Positions 27,285 through 36,095 of a stretch of DNA of 54,568 bases are shown here, piece after piece. Under the pieces are notes generated by a model. That model ran no database searches, had not been told where the DNA came from, and worked only from the letters and a program-made list of their open reading frames with translations. Origin of the DNA: an uncultured Bacteroidia bacterium. GTDB taxonomy: Bacteria > Bacteroidota > Bacteroidia > Bacteroidales > F082. The position numbers were made by a program, and so were the translations under genes. The stretch spans positions 1-54,568 of the forward strand of contig CACXIM010000008.1 of the NCBI GenBank assembly GCA_902767725.1. Direction: 5' to 3'. Each line of letters opens with the position of its first letter. Position 1 is the stretch's first letter.

Positions 27285-29618
27285 TCAATTCCAGATAAAT
27301 ATCCCGTATGAACTGGGTGTTTCTTTGATGACTTTTTTGGTCACCTTTACTTGATGGTTCATGACGCAGAAGAGGTAAACCCCAGCCGCTTTGCCTGCCA
27401 GGGAATAGGGTACGATTGTGCCTTCCAAGTTCGTGTCAACACCAAACCGGTCAATGAACTGTCCGAGATAGTCGTAGAACACGATGACGGCTTCGCCTTG
27501 CATGCCATAGAGAACGATGTTGAATTCGCCCTTCGTTGGGTTAGGGTAGACGACAATGTCGGGATGGGCATCATGGTTGATGAAAAGGTGTCGTTCAACA
27601 TAACCACATTCGGAGTAGACCCTAACTTTCAGCGTGGCGGTACCAGGTGAATAGATGTTGACTGTGCATTCGGGCGAGTCAGGCGAAAATTGAATGGGCC
27701 AAGGCCCTTCAAGGCTCCATTCGTAGCCAAAGCAACCTTCGACAGGGTCGATGCTGTAGGTGTATTGTCCGTTGGTTTGGTAATAGATGATGTTCTCACC
27801 ATGGATGGGACTGACGTAGGAAGAGGCCTCCACGTTCAGGTCAAGGACAACGATGCTGTCGCAGCCTTGTTCAGCGGTGAAGGTCTGCTCGTAGATGCCG
27901 CTTTCGGTGTAGGTTGTTCCGTTCCAGGTATAGCTGTCGCAGGCCGTCTTACTTAAGTAAGTATGGGTAGTGCTGCTGGGGTTATAGGGTTCGCCAGTTG
28001 GAGTGATGTAACCAGCCTGTTGCAAAAAGCTGTTGTAGGGGCGACGGATGGTGCCGTCAGATCCGGTGAAAACTGTGGCTATATCGAAGCAGAAGGTGGG
28101 GATGGTGAGGTCTTCGTTGACGTTGGTGACGTGGTACATATACTGATTCCAAACTTTACGGGCAGCCCCCCAACTGTTCGGATTGCCGAAAATGTGCAAA
28201 TCACCATATCCAACATTGTCATTGAATGTTTGGTTGAGTACTCCGGTCACTACGATTTCAGCTGCTCCATCGTTATTGACATCGGCAACCACGGGATATT
28301 CAATTCCTGTTCCTGCTCCCATCACTTGTGTGTAGATATTATATGGTCTAATTGTGTCATTACCTGTTACATGACTTATGCCGCTGGCATTGATGATGCG
28401 CAAGTGTGTGTTGTCGCGGAAAACGAGTTCAAAAATACCATCTTGGTTGAAATCGAATAAGGTCATTGCAGTCATACCAGAAGTGTCATTGTGATTTTGT
28501 GACCAAATGGTATTTAATCCACTTTGAGGAGTGTAACGCCAACAGATGATAGCTTCGTTGTGGTATTTGGGCTGATTCTCAAGAAAAACGATTTCGGGAT
28601 ATGGGTCACTATCCGTGTTGCCAATAAAGACGTAACTTGTACTGGAACAAAGATGTGCATTTTGGAATATGATTTGTCCTGAGGAGGGCTTGTAGGCATA
28701 GAAATAACAGTCATCTACAGTTTGATCATCAGTGTCGTCTCGAATAACAAGGATCTCACACTCTCCATCAAGGTCGAAATCGGCAATGCTGACATGGCCG
28801 TCAGGAGTGAAGTTAGATGGAGGCGTGATGGTCTTATTTATAGATATAGAGTTCAATGAAGGATTGGTCCGGCTTTGAATGTCCACATCGTAAATCGTGT
28901 TGCCGCAAATTAGTTCTTGCTTCTCGTCGCCCAATACATTGTAAGCTAATGACATTGCATAGTAGCAATGGTGGTGCACTCCGTATGAATAATATGGTGT
29001 CCCTCTAAAACTTAATCCTTTGTTGCCGCTTTCTGGTCCTGAGCAAAGCCATTTCAACGTGGCTGCATCGAAGATGTCGCTACCTGAGTAAACTTCAGGA
29101 TAACCATCGCCGTTGAAATCGGCTAGTGAAACCATCCCATCGCAGCTGGTTGGTCGATCCGATACATTGAGTAAAGTCCCGTCAATGGTATAAGAACGTA
29201 TTTTTTTGTCATAACCATGGATAAAGATAGCGCCTTGTATGGTGCCATTAGACAAGGGGTAACGGCCTATGGCGTATGGACCATTTTGAAGGTAGATTGT
29301 GTCGTGAACGTTGAAACTATGTTGTAACGATAAGTCAAGACCGCTGTATACGAGGATTTGGCGAGTACGGTAATTGTTGTCTCCTGCGTATTTTCCCACT
29401 ACGATGTCCGTTACACCATTTCCGTCAATGTCACCGACCACAATAGGGGAGTAGCTGGCCACTTGATGGTTGTTGGTGGAATAGAGTCGCTGTATGTTCC
29501 ATGGTTCGCCCTGGATAGAGCCATTGCATTCAGATTCAATCACATTGTCAGGAAATGGGGTTTGGCCAACTAATGAAATACTTGACAACAGCAGAAGAAT
29601 AGAGAGCAGATGTTTCAT
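27285..29618 (-). CDS. FG-GAP/VCBS-repeat T9SS surface protein
   Basis: The 777-residue product has a signal peptide (1-18), then at least six FG-GAP/VCBS-type Ca-binding loops in a beta-propeller: DIDGNGVTDIVVG, DFNGDGYPEVYSG, DFDLDGECEILVI, NTDSDPYPEIVFL, DFNQDGIFELVF and DVNNDGAAEIVVTG. A Cys repeat (CDSYTWNGTTYTESGIYEQ...GCDSI) and a PKD-like domain follow. The T9SS sorting domain (IVVYPNPTKGEFN to VKVTKKVIKE) is followed by an unusual 11-residue tail (TPSSYGIFIWN). It is the last gene of the glycosyltransferase operon, 13 bases after the GT gene. It is expected to be exported to the cell surface; the ligand is unknown. Confidence 0.8.
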   Translation of the reverse strand: MKHLLSILLLLSSISLVGQTPFPDNVIESECNGSIQGEPWNIQRLYSTNNHQVASYSPIVVGDIDGNGVTDIVVGKYAGDNNYRTRQILVYSGLDLSLQHSFNVHDTIYLQNGPYAIGRYPLSNGTIQGAIFIHGYDKKIRSYTIDGTLLNVSDRPTSCDGMVSLADFNGDGYPEVYSGSDIFDAATLKWLCSGPESGNKGLSFRGTPYYSYGVHHHCYYAMSLAYNVLGDEKQELICGNTIYDVDIQSRTNPSLNSISINKTITPPSNFTPDGHVSIADFDLDGECEILVIRDDTDDQTVDDCYFYAYKPSSGQIIFQNAHLCSSTSYVFIGNTDSDPYPEIVFLENQPKYHNEAIICWRYTPQSGLNTIWSQNHNDTSGMTAMTLFDFNQDGIFELVFRDNTHLRIINASGISHVTGNDTIRPYNIYTQVMGAGTGIEYPVVADVNNDGAAEIVVTGVLNQTFNDNVGYGDLHIFGNPNSWGAARKVWNQYMYHVTNVNEDLTIPTFCFDIATVFTGSDGTIRRPYNSFLQQAGYITPTGEPYNPSSTTHTYLSKTACDSYTWNGTTYTESGIYEQTFTAEQGCDSIVVLDLNVEASSYVSPIHGENIIYYQTNGQYTYSIDPVEGCFGYEWSLEGPWPIQFSPDSPECTVNIYSPGTATLKVRVYSECGYVERHLFINHDAHPDIVVYPNPTKGEFNIVLYGMQGEAVIVFYDYLGQFIDRFGVDTNLEGTIVPYSLAGKAAGVYLFCVMNHQVKVTKKVIKETPSSYGIFIWN

Positions 29619-29631
29619 GTTGTTTTGGCTT

Positions 29632-30831
29632 TTATGGAGCTTGTTTAAGTAATTGATTGTAAAAATCTATAAGCTTTTCGCATTCCTTTTGCCAATTCAA
29701 CTCTTCCTCAATGGCACGACGACCATTTTTCCCCATCTCAATAGCTTCTTTTGGATGGCTTTTTAACCATGTTATTGCATCCGCTATTTCAACAGGATCA
29801 GAAGGGTTGACGCAAATGGCGAAATGATATTTTTCATTCATTTTTAAAGCAAAAGGTGTGTTGGATAAGATTACGGGTAGCTCCATAGACATATAATCAT
29901 ACACTTTGGTGGGAAGTGTATCTATTTTGTCGTATTGCCCGACATTAAGCAGGTTTGATGCCCCAATCTGAACTTGTTCCATCAAAGCAAGCATCCCGTC
30001 TTTGTTTAAAAAGCCTTTGTATTCGACGCAATTGTATTCTTGCATTTCCTCTAACTCTTTTTTATAGCTCTTTGGGGTGAAATCCCCTGCTAACAATAGT
30101 CTTGTTCCAGCTCGATGCGATGCTAAAACCAGTTGAGTGACACCACGCTCTTTGGTTATGCCGCCTATCATGGCAACAGATATGTCCTTTGTAAAATCTA
30201 TTGAGCTTTTACGATGGTAATCGTTGGTGTTGGGTAAATTCCTTATGAAAATAGATTGTTTGCATCTATTTGCAAAATAATCTACTCCATTCATCGTACA
30301 TACTTGAATTACAGCGTCTATTGTTTTGCAGATGCGTTTTTCATATTGCATGTACAGATTACCAAAGACCCTCATCAAAAAAGCGGGAACTCTGATGATT
30401 TTTATCTTGTGAATGTTGTCATGAAGTTGCCAACCATAGAACTCATGGCTGTCGAAAACAACGACTTTACCGTCTCGTTTCAGTTTTTTTGCAACAGGGA
30501 GAAGCTCAGGCTCATGTAAGTGATAAAGATCGGCATCAACTTGAATTGCAGCTTTGTAAATCAGCTTGTTGCGTTTTGTGAGGACGTCAATGTCGTTCTT
30601 GCTAGGACAAAAAAGTGAAATACAACAAACACCGTCAATCATTTTGGTCTGTTCTTTTTCACCAAAACCAATCAGCGTAACTTCAAAACCTCCCGTTGCG
30701 AGTGCTTTACACTCTTTCTCAAAAATACGCATGTCATTCATTTTGTGCTTGCATGCTAAATGACATACTTTTTTTGATATCGATAAGTTTTGTTTGTTTT
30801 CCATGTCGATTTGACTATTGGTGTCCTTCAT
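29632..30831 (-). CDS. Glycosyltransferase family 4-like protein
   Basis: The 399-residue product has a GT-B fold. The N-terminal half has KVCHLACKHKMNDMRIFEKECKALATGGFEVTLIG and LYHLHEPELLPVAKKLKRDGKVVVFDSHEFYG. The C-terminal half has VAMIGGITKERGVTQLV and a nucleotide-sugar site near YMSMELPVILSNTPFALKMNE. The DSHE and LHEPELLP signatures recur in Bacteroidota GT4 enzymes, and the same DSHE signature is in the 47778-48893 gene. The substrate is unknown. It lies 22 bases after the GT gene at 30854-32179. Its codons are more AT-rich than those of neighbouring genes, which may reflect more recent acquisition. An internal Met at residue 10 is an alternative start. Confidence 0.8.
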   Translation of the reverse strand: MKDTNSQIDMENKQNLSISKKVCHLACKHKMNDMRIFEKECKALATGGFEVTLIGFGEKEQTKMIDGVCCISLFCPSKNDIDVLTKRNKLIYKAAIQVDADLYHLHEPELLPVAKKLKRDGKVVVFDSHEFYGWQLHDNIHKIKIIRVPAFLMRVFGNLYMQYEKRICKTIDAVIQVCTMNGVDYFANRCKQSIFIRNLPNTNDYHRKSSIDFTKDISVAMIGGITKERGVTQLVLASHRAGTRLLLAGDFTPKSYKKELEEMQEYNCVEYKGFLNKDGMLALMEQVQIGASNLLNVGQYDKIDTLPTKVYDYMSMELPVILSNTPFALKMNEKYHFAICVNPSDPVEIADAITWLKSHPKEAIEMGKNGRRAIEEELNWQKECEKLIDFYNQLLKQAP

Positions 30832-30853
30832 CTATTTCGTTTTCATTTTAGGG

Positions 30854-32179
30854 TCAAATGGCTCTGTTTTCATTGACTTCGTCCAATAGTCCCGCGTATT
30901 TTCCCGTCAAGGCTTTCCTGGAATACTGCTCTATATTGCTGCTGGTATTGTCGGTAAGGAGGCCTTCGAGATGTCTCTGGTACAGGTCTTTAAGGGCTTC
31001 TTTCATCTTTTCCTTGTCCTCGAAACAGATGGTCTGTCCCGCATGGGTCTCCTTGATGATTCTTGCTGCGTCGCCAATTTTAGAGCCGATGCAAAGGATG
31101 GGGCGCCCCGAAACGATGTATTCGAAGAGCTTGGCGGGTATCAGTCCATGGGTGTCCGACTCTGTTTCGGGCATGAGTGTCAGAAGCAATAGGGCCGACT
31201 CATGCAAAGCAGATGCCACTTGATCGTGGGGGATATAGGCCCGTTGGTTGACGTGCTCTTTCAAACCGTTTTGGGCGATGTGTTGCATTACCGTGTTGTC
31301 GATCTGGCCAATGAGGTTGATTTTCAGCTTTTTGGCGAATCCTTTATCTTCTCTGACGAGTTCACCTAAGGCTTCCCAAAGCCGTTCGGGGTTTCTCACC
31401 TTGAAAAGCACACCGAGATAGGTAATGCTGAAGTCCTCGGAAGGTATGGCGCTGATTTGAGGCACGGTGTCGTCGCGGTCGAAACCGTTGTACACCACTC
31501 TGACCCTACGATTGCCCAGTCTGCCCAAACTTCTCGCCCAATCGGGTGACACGGTGACCACCTTGTCGGCTTTGGTAAGCACTTCGCGCTCAAGCTTGTG
31601 GTGCTTGCGGTCGGAACGACGGGTGAGCAGGAGTTTGTCGTAGTAATCGATTTCTGTCCAAGGGTCACGGAAGTCGGCAATCCACGGGATGTCCAAGGCT
31701 TCTTTCAACTTCATGGCAATCAGGTGCATGGAGTGGGGTGGACCTGTGCTAATGATGGCGTCAACAGGATGCTCCTTCAGATAGTTCTTTAGGTACCGTA
31801 CCGATGGCTTCACCCACCAACAGCGGGCATCGGGGATGAAGAGGTTGCCCCGAATCCAAAGGGCAAGGCGTTCCTTCCAACTCGTTTTTGTCCTGTCTTC
31901 TTTGATGAAGCCCGCCTTGATTTTCTCTTCTTTCTTGATGCCGAGAAACTTTTTGTACAAGGTGTAAGGCTCCACGATGGGTCTTTTGATGATTTCGGCT
32001 TCTGGCGTCACGTCTTTTTCGAGCGACGGGTCCTCAACGGGATATTCACCGTCCTCGGGCGTGTAAATCACAGGTTGCCAGCCGTATTCGGGCAGGTATT
32101 TCGACATTTTCAGCCAACGCTGCACGCCGCTGCCGCCCGAAGGAGGCCAATAGTAGGTGATGATCAGTACCCGTTTCAT
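30854..32179 (-). CDS. Glycosyltransferase family 4 protein
   Basis: The 441-residue GT-B enzyme opens with VLIITYYWPPSGGSGVQRWLKMSKYLPEYGW, a signature of Bacteroidota GT4 enzymes. PVDAIISTGPPHSMHLIAMKLK and IPWIADFRDPWTEIDYY follow, and the donor-site loop is ITYLGVLFKVRNPERLW to PAKLFEYIVSGRPILCIG. It likely adds a sugar in surface-polysaccharide assembly. Its start overlaps the stop of the YfhO-like gene by 4 bases, so translation is probably coupled. Confidence 0.85.
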   Translation of the reverse strand: MKRVLIITYYWPPSGGSGVQRWLKMSKYLPEYGWQPVIYTPEDGEYPVEDPSLEKDVTPEAEIIKRPIVEPYTLYKKFLGIKKEEKIKAGFIKEDRTKTSWKERLALWIRGNLFIPDARCWWVKPSVRYLKNYLKEHPVDAIISTGPPHSMHLIAMKLKEALDIPWIADFRDPWTEIDYYDKLLLTRRSDRKHHKLEREVLTKADKVVTVSPDWARSLGRLGNRRVRVVYNGFDRDDTVPQISAIPSEDFSITYLGVLFKVRNPERLWEALGELVREDKGFAKKLKINLIGQIDNTVMQHIAQNGLKEHVNQRAYIPHDQVASALHESALLLLTLMPETESDTHGLIPAKLFEYIVSGRPILCIGSKIGDAARIIKETHAGQTICFEDKEKMKEALKDLYQRHLEGLLTDNTSSNIEQYSRKALTGKYAGLLDEVNENRAI

Positions 32180-34749
32180 GCTTTCTTTTCTTTTTTAGGA
32201 ACGAAGGTATAAACAAGGGCTCCTATCAGCCCCAAGATGAGGATCAGCGAGCTGGCAAACGACACTTTGTTGCCAATTGTGTATGCTTTAGGCGCATATT
32301 CCATCATGATTTCATGCTCCCCGCTTGGGATGATGGCACCGCGCAACAGATAGTTGGCTCTCAGCAAGGGCTGCTCTTCTCCGTCGACATACATCGTCCA
32401 ACCCTTTGAAGTCCAGATTTCAGAGAAGACGACAAGGTATTTGGCGGCCGTTGAGCCTGTGGAACTGTCACTGAATCTATATCTCAACCTGTTAGGCTGA
32501 TAATCCTCAAGCCAAACCTTTGGCATGATGCTGTCGGTAAGTCGGTAAGTCCCAATCTGTTGCTCGAATTCCTTGTTGAGGATGGCCGTGTGAGCCAAGT
32601 CGGTGGTCTTGATGGCATCGATTTCCTCGTTGGGCGTATTGACCCAGCGGACATCGTTCACCACCCAAGCATTACCCAAGGCATTGTCGTTGGGGAAGGC
32701 CTGGGCGTTGGGATTGTAGATGACATACTTGGTGTTCAGCATGTTGACGACTTGTTGCTGCTCTAAGAGTTGATCCAGGTCTTGAGCCGTCTTTGCCGTT
32801 CTCAATTGGTTAAGTTCTGGGGCAAGATATTGTGAGATGACGTCTTGGTAGCGGCGCAGCTTGGCACCCGAATAGCCACCTAACGACTTGTGGAAATAAC
32901 AGGTGCTGGCATCGTTGAACATGTCTTTGGTGATGTCGGCCACCCTGAAGTCCAAGTCGTTGTCGTTCAGGATAGATTTGTCGGCGGCAGAAGCTGTGAA
33001 GGGGTGCTGAAATCTCTCCTTGTCGATGAAGTTGTCGTTGTTGAGGTAGCGCTTGTCGATGGGGAACATGTCGACGATGACAAGTGCGCCAAGGATGATG
33101 AATGCGGGTGTCGCTTTGAGTTTGCCTTTGAAGTGGAGGAACAACGGCACGGCGGCCAAGATGATGAAGCCGAGGCTGCGCAGGGCGTCTTTGCGGAAGA
33201 TGGCCATGCGGACGTTTTCGAGTTGGGAGGCATATTGGGCGTAGACGGCACCATCCTTGCCCGAACTCATGGCAGCAAACTGCTTGGCCTCTTCTTGGCT
33301 AAGGAAGTTGAAGAAGGTCTTGGGCATGAGGTAGAAGAGGAGGCAGAAGCCAGCGGTGATGCCCAAGGCGATGAAAAACTTCGTCATGTTTTTCTTGACG
33401 TTCTCGGGGTTCTTGACCATCTCTGCCAAACCCAAGAAGCCCAATAGCGGCATGGTCACTTCGGCGATGACCAAGGTCATGGAAACTGCCCTAAACTTGT
33501 CGTAACCAGGGATGTAATCGAGGAAGAAGTTGGTGAAACCCATGAAGTTCTTGCCCCAGCTGAGCAGGATGGATAGCAAGGTGGCGATGAGCAAGGCCCA
33601 TTTCAGCTTGCCTTTCACCGTTAAGGCGCCCAAGACGAAGAGGAATACCACGATGGCTCCTACATAGACCGGGCCGCTCGTGCCAGGTTGGTCGCCCCAA
33701 TAGGCGTTGCTTTGTGCGATGCTGTCTCTGAATTGGCGGTCGGCCTTGTCGAGGGAAGCGTTCTGCTTGCCGATGTAAGCCGATGCACCACCTTTGGCAT
33801 TGGGAATCAGCAGACTCCAAGTCTCGCCTTTGCCATAGCTCCATTGCGTGATGTAGTCGCGATCAAGGCCTTTGGTTTGGTTGGCTTCATTGCGAGCCAG
33901 CACGGGTTTGCCACGGGTGGTCTCCTTGCCAAATTCGTAGTTGCCGTAAAGCGTTGTGGAGCAGGTCAAAACACCCAAAATGGCTGCGACGAGTAAGACG
34001 ACAGAGGCTTTCACAAACCGTCCCAACGCTTTGTTTTTCAAGTCGCTGATGAGTTGCGCAATGAAGAGGATGACAATAATCAACAGAAGGTAATAAGTGA
34101 TTTGCAGGTGCCCCGTCCTAATTTCGAAAGCCAAGGCGAAGGCGGTTAATAGACCGCCCCATAGGTATTTGCCTTTGTAAGTCAACAACACGCCGGCAAT
34201 GACAGGTGCCATGAAGGCCATAGCCATGGCTTTTGCATTGTGCCCCGCACCAATCACGATGAAAAGATAGGACGTGAATCCGTAGGCTATGGCTCCAACA
34301 AAGCTAATCCAGAAGCCGCAATCGAGCACTAAGAGCAGGATGAAAAAGCCTAACATACAGATAAATACGGAGCCAATAGGATGCGGGAAGCCCAACCCCA
34401 AACCCTTGTAAATAGGACTGGTGAGGTTGGCGTTTTGGCTGACCGAGATGTTCCAAGTGGGCATGCCGCCAAAGGCCGAGTTGGTCCATAGGGTCCTGTC
34501 TCCAGTGGCCTCATGGTAGTCTGTGATCTCCTTCGCCATGCCCATGTGCATCTCGATGTCGTGCTGCTTGATGCGCTTGCCTTGCAACACGGGATAGAAA
34601 TAGACCAAAGTGATCACCGCAAAAGCGGCGATGGCAACAATAAGGGCCCAAATTTTAGGCCTCTGAGCTTCCGGTCCCTGAGCCTGTCGAAGGGCCGGCT
34701 CAGTATTGTTTTCATTATTCTTTTTAGGTGATTTGTATATATCCTTCAT
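32176..34749 (-). CDS. YfhO-family membrane protein with an in-frame REP-derived peptide
   Basis: The 857-residue polytopic membrane protein has more than ten predicted membrane segments, followed by a soluble region and a final C-terminal membrane segment (SLILILGLIGALVYTFVP). YfhO family members are associated with lipoteichoic-acid or surface-polymer glycosylation in firmicutes and are frequent in Bacteroidota glycan loci. Near the N terminus the peptide ALRQAQGPEAQRP is translated from a palindromic DNA repeat (34671-34698), just before the first membrane segment. It is tightly packed between DUF4834 (14 bases) and the GT4 gene (4-base overlap). Confidence 0.85.
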   Translation of the reverse strand: MKDIYKSPKKNNENNTEPALRQAQGPEAQRPKIWALIVAIAAFAVITLVYFYPVLQGKRIKQHDIEMHMGMAKEITDYHEATGDRTLWTNSAFGGMPTWNISVSQNANLTSPIYKGLGLGFPHPIGSVFICMLGFFILLLVLDCGFWISFVGAIAYGFTSYLFIVIGAGHNAKAMAMAFMAPVIAGVLLTYKGKYLWGGLLTAFALAFEIRTGHLQITYYLLLIIVILFIAQLISDLKNKALGRFVKASVVLLVAAILGVLTCSTTLYGNYEFGKETTRGKPVLARNEANQTKGLDRDYITQWSYGKGETWSLLIPNAKGGASAYIGKQNASLDKADRQFRDSIAQSNAYWGDQPGTSGPVYVGAIVVFLFVLGALTVKGKLKWALLIATLLSILLSWGKNFMGFTNFFLDYIPGYDKFRAVSMTLVIAEVTMPLLGFLGLAEMVKNPENVKKNMTKFFIALGITAGFCLLFYLMPKTFFNFLSQEEAKQFAAMSSGKDGAVYAQYASQLENVRMAIFRKDALRSLGFIILAAVPLFLHFKGKLKATPAFIILGALVIVDMFPIDKRYLNNDNFIDKERFQHPFTASAADKSILNDNDLDFRVADITKDMFNDASTCYFHKSLGGYSGAKLRRYQDVISQYLAPELNQLRTAKTAQDLDQLLEQQQVVNMLNTKYVIYNPNAQAFPNDNALGNAWVVNDVRWVNTPNEEIDAIKTTDLAHTAILNKEFEQQIGTYRLTDSIMPKVWLEDYQPNRLRYRFSDSSTGSTAAKYLVVFSEIWTSKGWTMYVDGEEQPLLRANYLLRGAIIPSGEHEIMMEYAPKAYTIGNKVSFASSLILILGLIGALVYTFVPKKEKKA
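34671..34698. repeat. REP-like palindrome inside the YfhO-family coding region
   Basis: CCGGTCCCTGAGCCTGTCGA continues into AGGGCCGG, an imperfect palindrome with CCGG-CCCT arms. It is a copy of the widely dispersed CTTCGACAGGCTCAGG type of repeat. It is in frame and adds ALRQAQGP-like residues to the cytoplasmic N-terminal stretch. Confidence 0.75.
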
Positions 34750-34763
34750 AATGTAAAATATTT

Positions 34764-34988
34764 CTATTCAACTTCTTCAAAATCAGTGTATTCGCCAATG
34801 TTTGGGTCGATGCGCGGATTTTTGGGCGTTTCATTTCCCCTTTGGGTTTCATTTTGATTGTTCTGCCCGAATTGCTCCAATTGCTCTTCGAACTTCCTCA
34901 CTTTCCTCCTGAATAACCATTTGATGATGATGGTGAAAATGTAGAAGATCAGGACGGCGAGCAGTAATATTTTCCAAAATGACCCCAT
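34764..34988 (-). CDS. DUF4834-family small membrane protein
   Basis: The product has 74 residues from the ATG at 34988. The longer in-frame reading upstream overlaps the GT2 gene and reads its DNA in another frame, so it is rejected. A single N-terminal membrane segment (about 5-25, WKILLLAVLIFYIFTIIIKWLF) is followed by a basic stretch and a polar tail with RIDPNIGEYTDFEEVE, as in DUF4834. The function is unknown. It sits between the GT2 and YfhO-like genes in the same direction, with gaps of 26 and 14 bases. Confidence 0.75.
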   Translation of the reverse strand: MGSFWKILLLAVLIFYIFTIIIKWLFRRKVRKFEEQLEQFGQNNQNETQRGNETPKNPRIDPNIGEYTDFEEVE

Positions 34989-35014
34989 GGCTTTATTTAT
35001 AAGGTGCTGCGAAA

Positions 35015-36031
35015 TTACGATTTTTCCCTTTGCAAAGGCTTTTTTTTGCCAAAAAACGCTCCAATGAACCCCAAACCATAGCCAAATAGCTGGCAAAAGG
35101 CGGCTGGTACTGAGAGTAATGCGACTTTCAAACTCTTGTTTTTGATGAGTGAGTCGATGAGGACCATCAAGGCGTAGAGTAGAGTGGGAGCGAGCCAAAG
35201 CAAGGCCCACCATGAAAACGTGCCTCTTATGAGGAAAGCCAAGATGATATGTACTATGCAGGCCGCTACTAAAAACACGTTGCCGACTACAAAAGCGGCA
35301 GGCAACAGATGTACGAGCTTGAAGGTCTCTGGATATTTGTCTTTCAAGACGACACGTGCCTCGCCCGAGTGTTTCACCTGATGGAAGAAGGAGCTGAACT
35401 TGACGCGCCTCTTGTGATAGACGAAGGCATCGGGGAAGAGGCGGCAGCTATACCCATTTTTGAAAATCTTTGTACTCAAGTCGATGTCCTCTCCGTAACG
35501 CATTGGGGCAAAGCCGCCCAAGGCTTCGTATGCGCTTTTTCTGATGCCCAAGTTGAAACTACGAGGGTAGAACTTGTCCATTTTTTTCTTTCCGCCTCGG
35601 ATGCCACCCGTGGTGAAAAACGAGGTCATCGAGTAGTTGATGGCCTTTTGTATGGGCGTGAACGAGGGATGGGCGCGGTCGGGGCCACCGAAGGCATCGC
35701 AAGGCTCCCTGTCCAACTCTTGCTTGACAATCTCCAAGTAGTTTTCAGGCACGATGACGTCGGAATCCAAGATGATGAGGTACTCGCCTTGGCTGCGTTC
35801 GGCACCGTAGTTGCGCGAGGGACCCGGACCCGAGTTGGACTTGTAGTAATAGTGCAAAGTCAAACGGTCTGAGTATTTTTCACAAATCGTGTCGCACTTT
35901 TCCGTCGAGCCGTCTTCCACCACCACGACCTCGAAGTCGTTGAGCGACTGTTGACAAAGGCTTTCCAGAAGCTCGTCGACTTCCTGCGGCCTGTTGTAGA
36001 CGGGTATGATGATCGAAAACTGCATTTTCAT
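35015..36031 (-). CDS. Glycosyltransferase family 2 protein
   Basis: The GT-A enzyme of about 338 residues contains FSIIIPVYNRPQEVDELLESL at the start, VVVVEDGST, and the metal-binding site in ILDSDVIVP. Two C-terminal membrane segments anchor it to the inner membrane. The ATG at 36031 is preferred because a longer reading would begin inside the promoter. The acceptor is unknown. It is the first gene of the minus-strand glycan operon that runs down to the FG-GAP gene at 27285. Confidence 0.85.
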   Translation of the reverse strand: MKMQFSIIIPVYNRPQEVDELLESLCQQSLNDFEVVVVEDGSTEKCDTICEKYSDRLTLHYYYKSNSGPGPSRNYGAERSQGEYLIILDSDVIVPENYLEIVKQELDREPCDAFGGPDRAHPSFTPIQKAINYSMTSFFTTGGIRGGKKKMDKFYPRSFNLGIRKSAYEALGGFAPMRYGEDIDLSTKIFKNGYSCRLFPDAFVYHKRRVKFSSFFHQVKHSGEARVVLKDKYPETFKLVHLLPAAFVVGNVFLVAACIVHIILAFLIRGTFSWWALLWLAPTLLYALMVLIDSLIKNKSLKVALLSVPAAFCQLFGYGLGFIGAFFGKKKPLQREKS

Positions 36032-36036
36032 TATTT

Positions 36037-36069
36037 TTTGCAAAGATAGGGATTCTTTCCGTACTTTTG
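36037..36069. promoter_or_regulatory. Overlapping divergent promoters of the glycan operon and a methyltransferase gene
   Basis: The minus -7 box TATCTTTG (36041-36048) lies 10 bases before the GT2 ATG. For the plus gene, TTTG (36037-36040) and TACTTTTG (36062-36069) are spaced 21 bases as a -33/-7 pair. The two promoters overlap, so they may exclude each other. Confidence 0.55.
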
Positions 36070-36095
36070 CGCTATCAAAACACGATTATCTGAAA

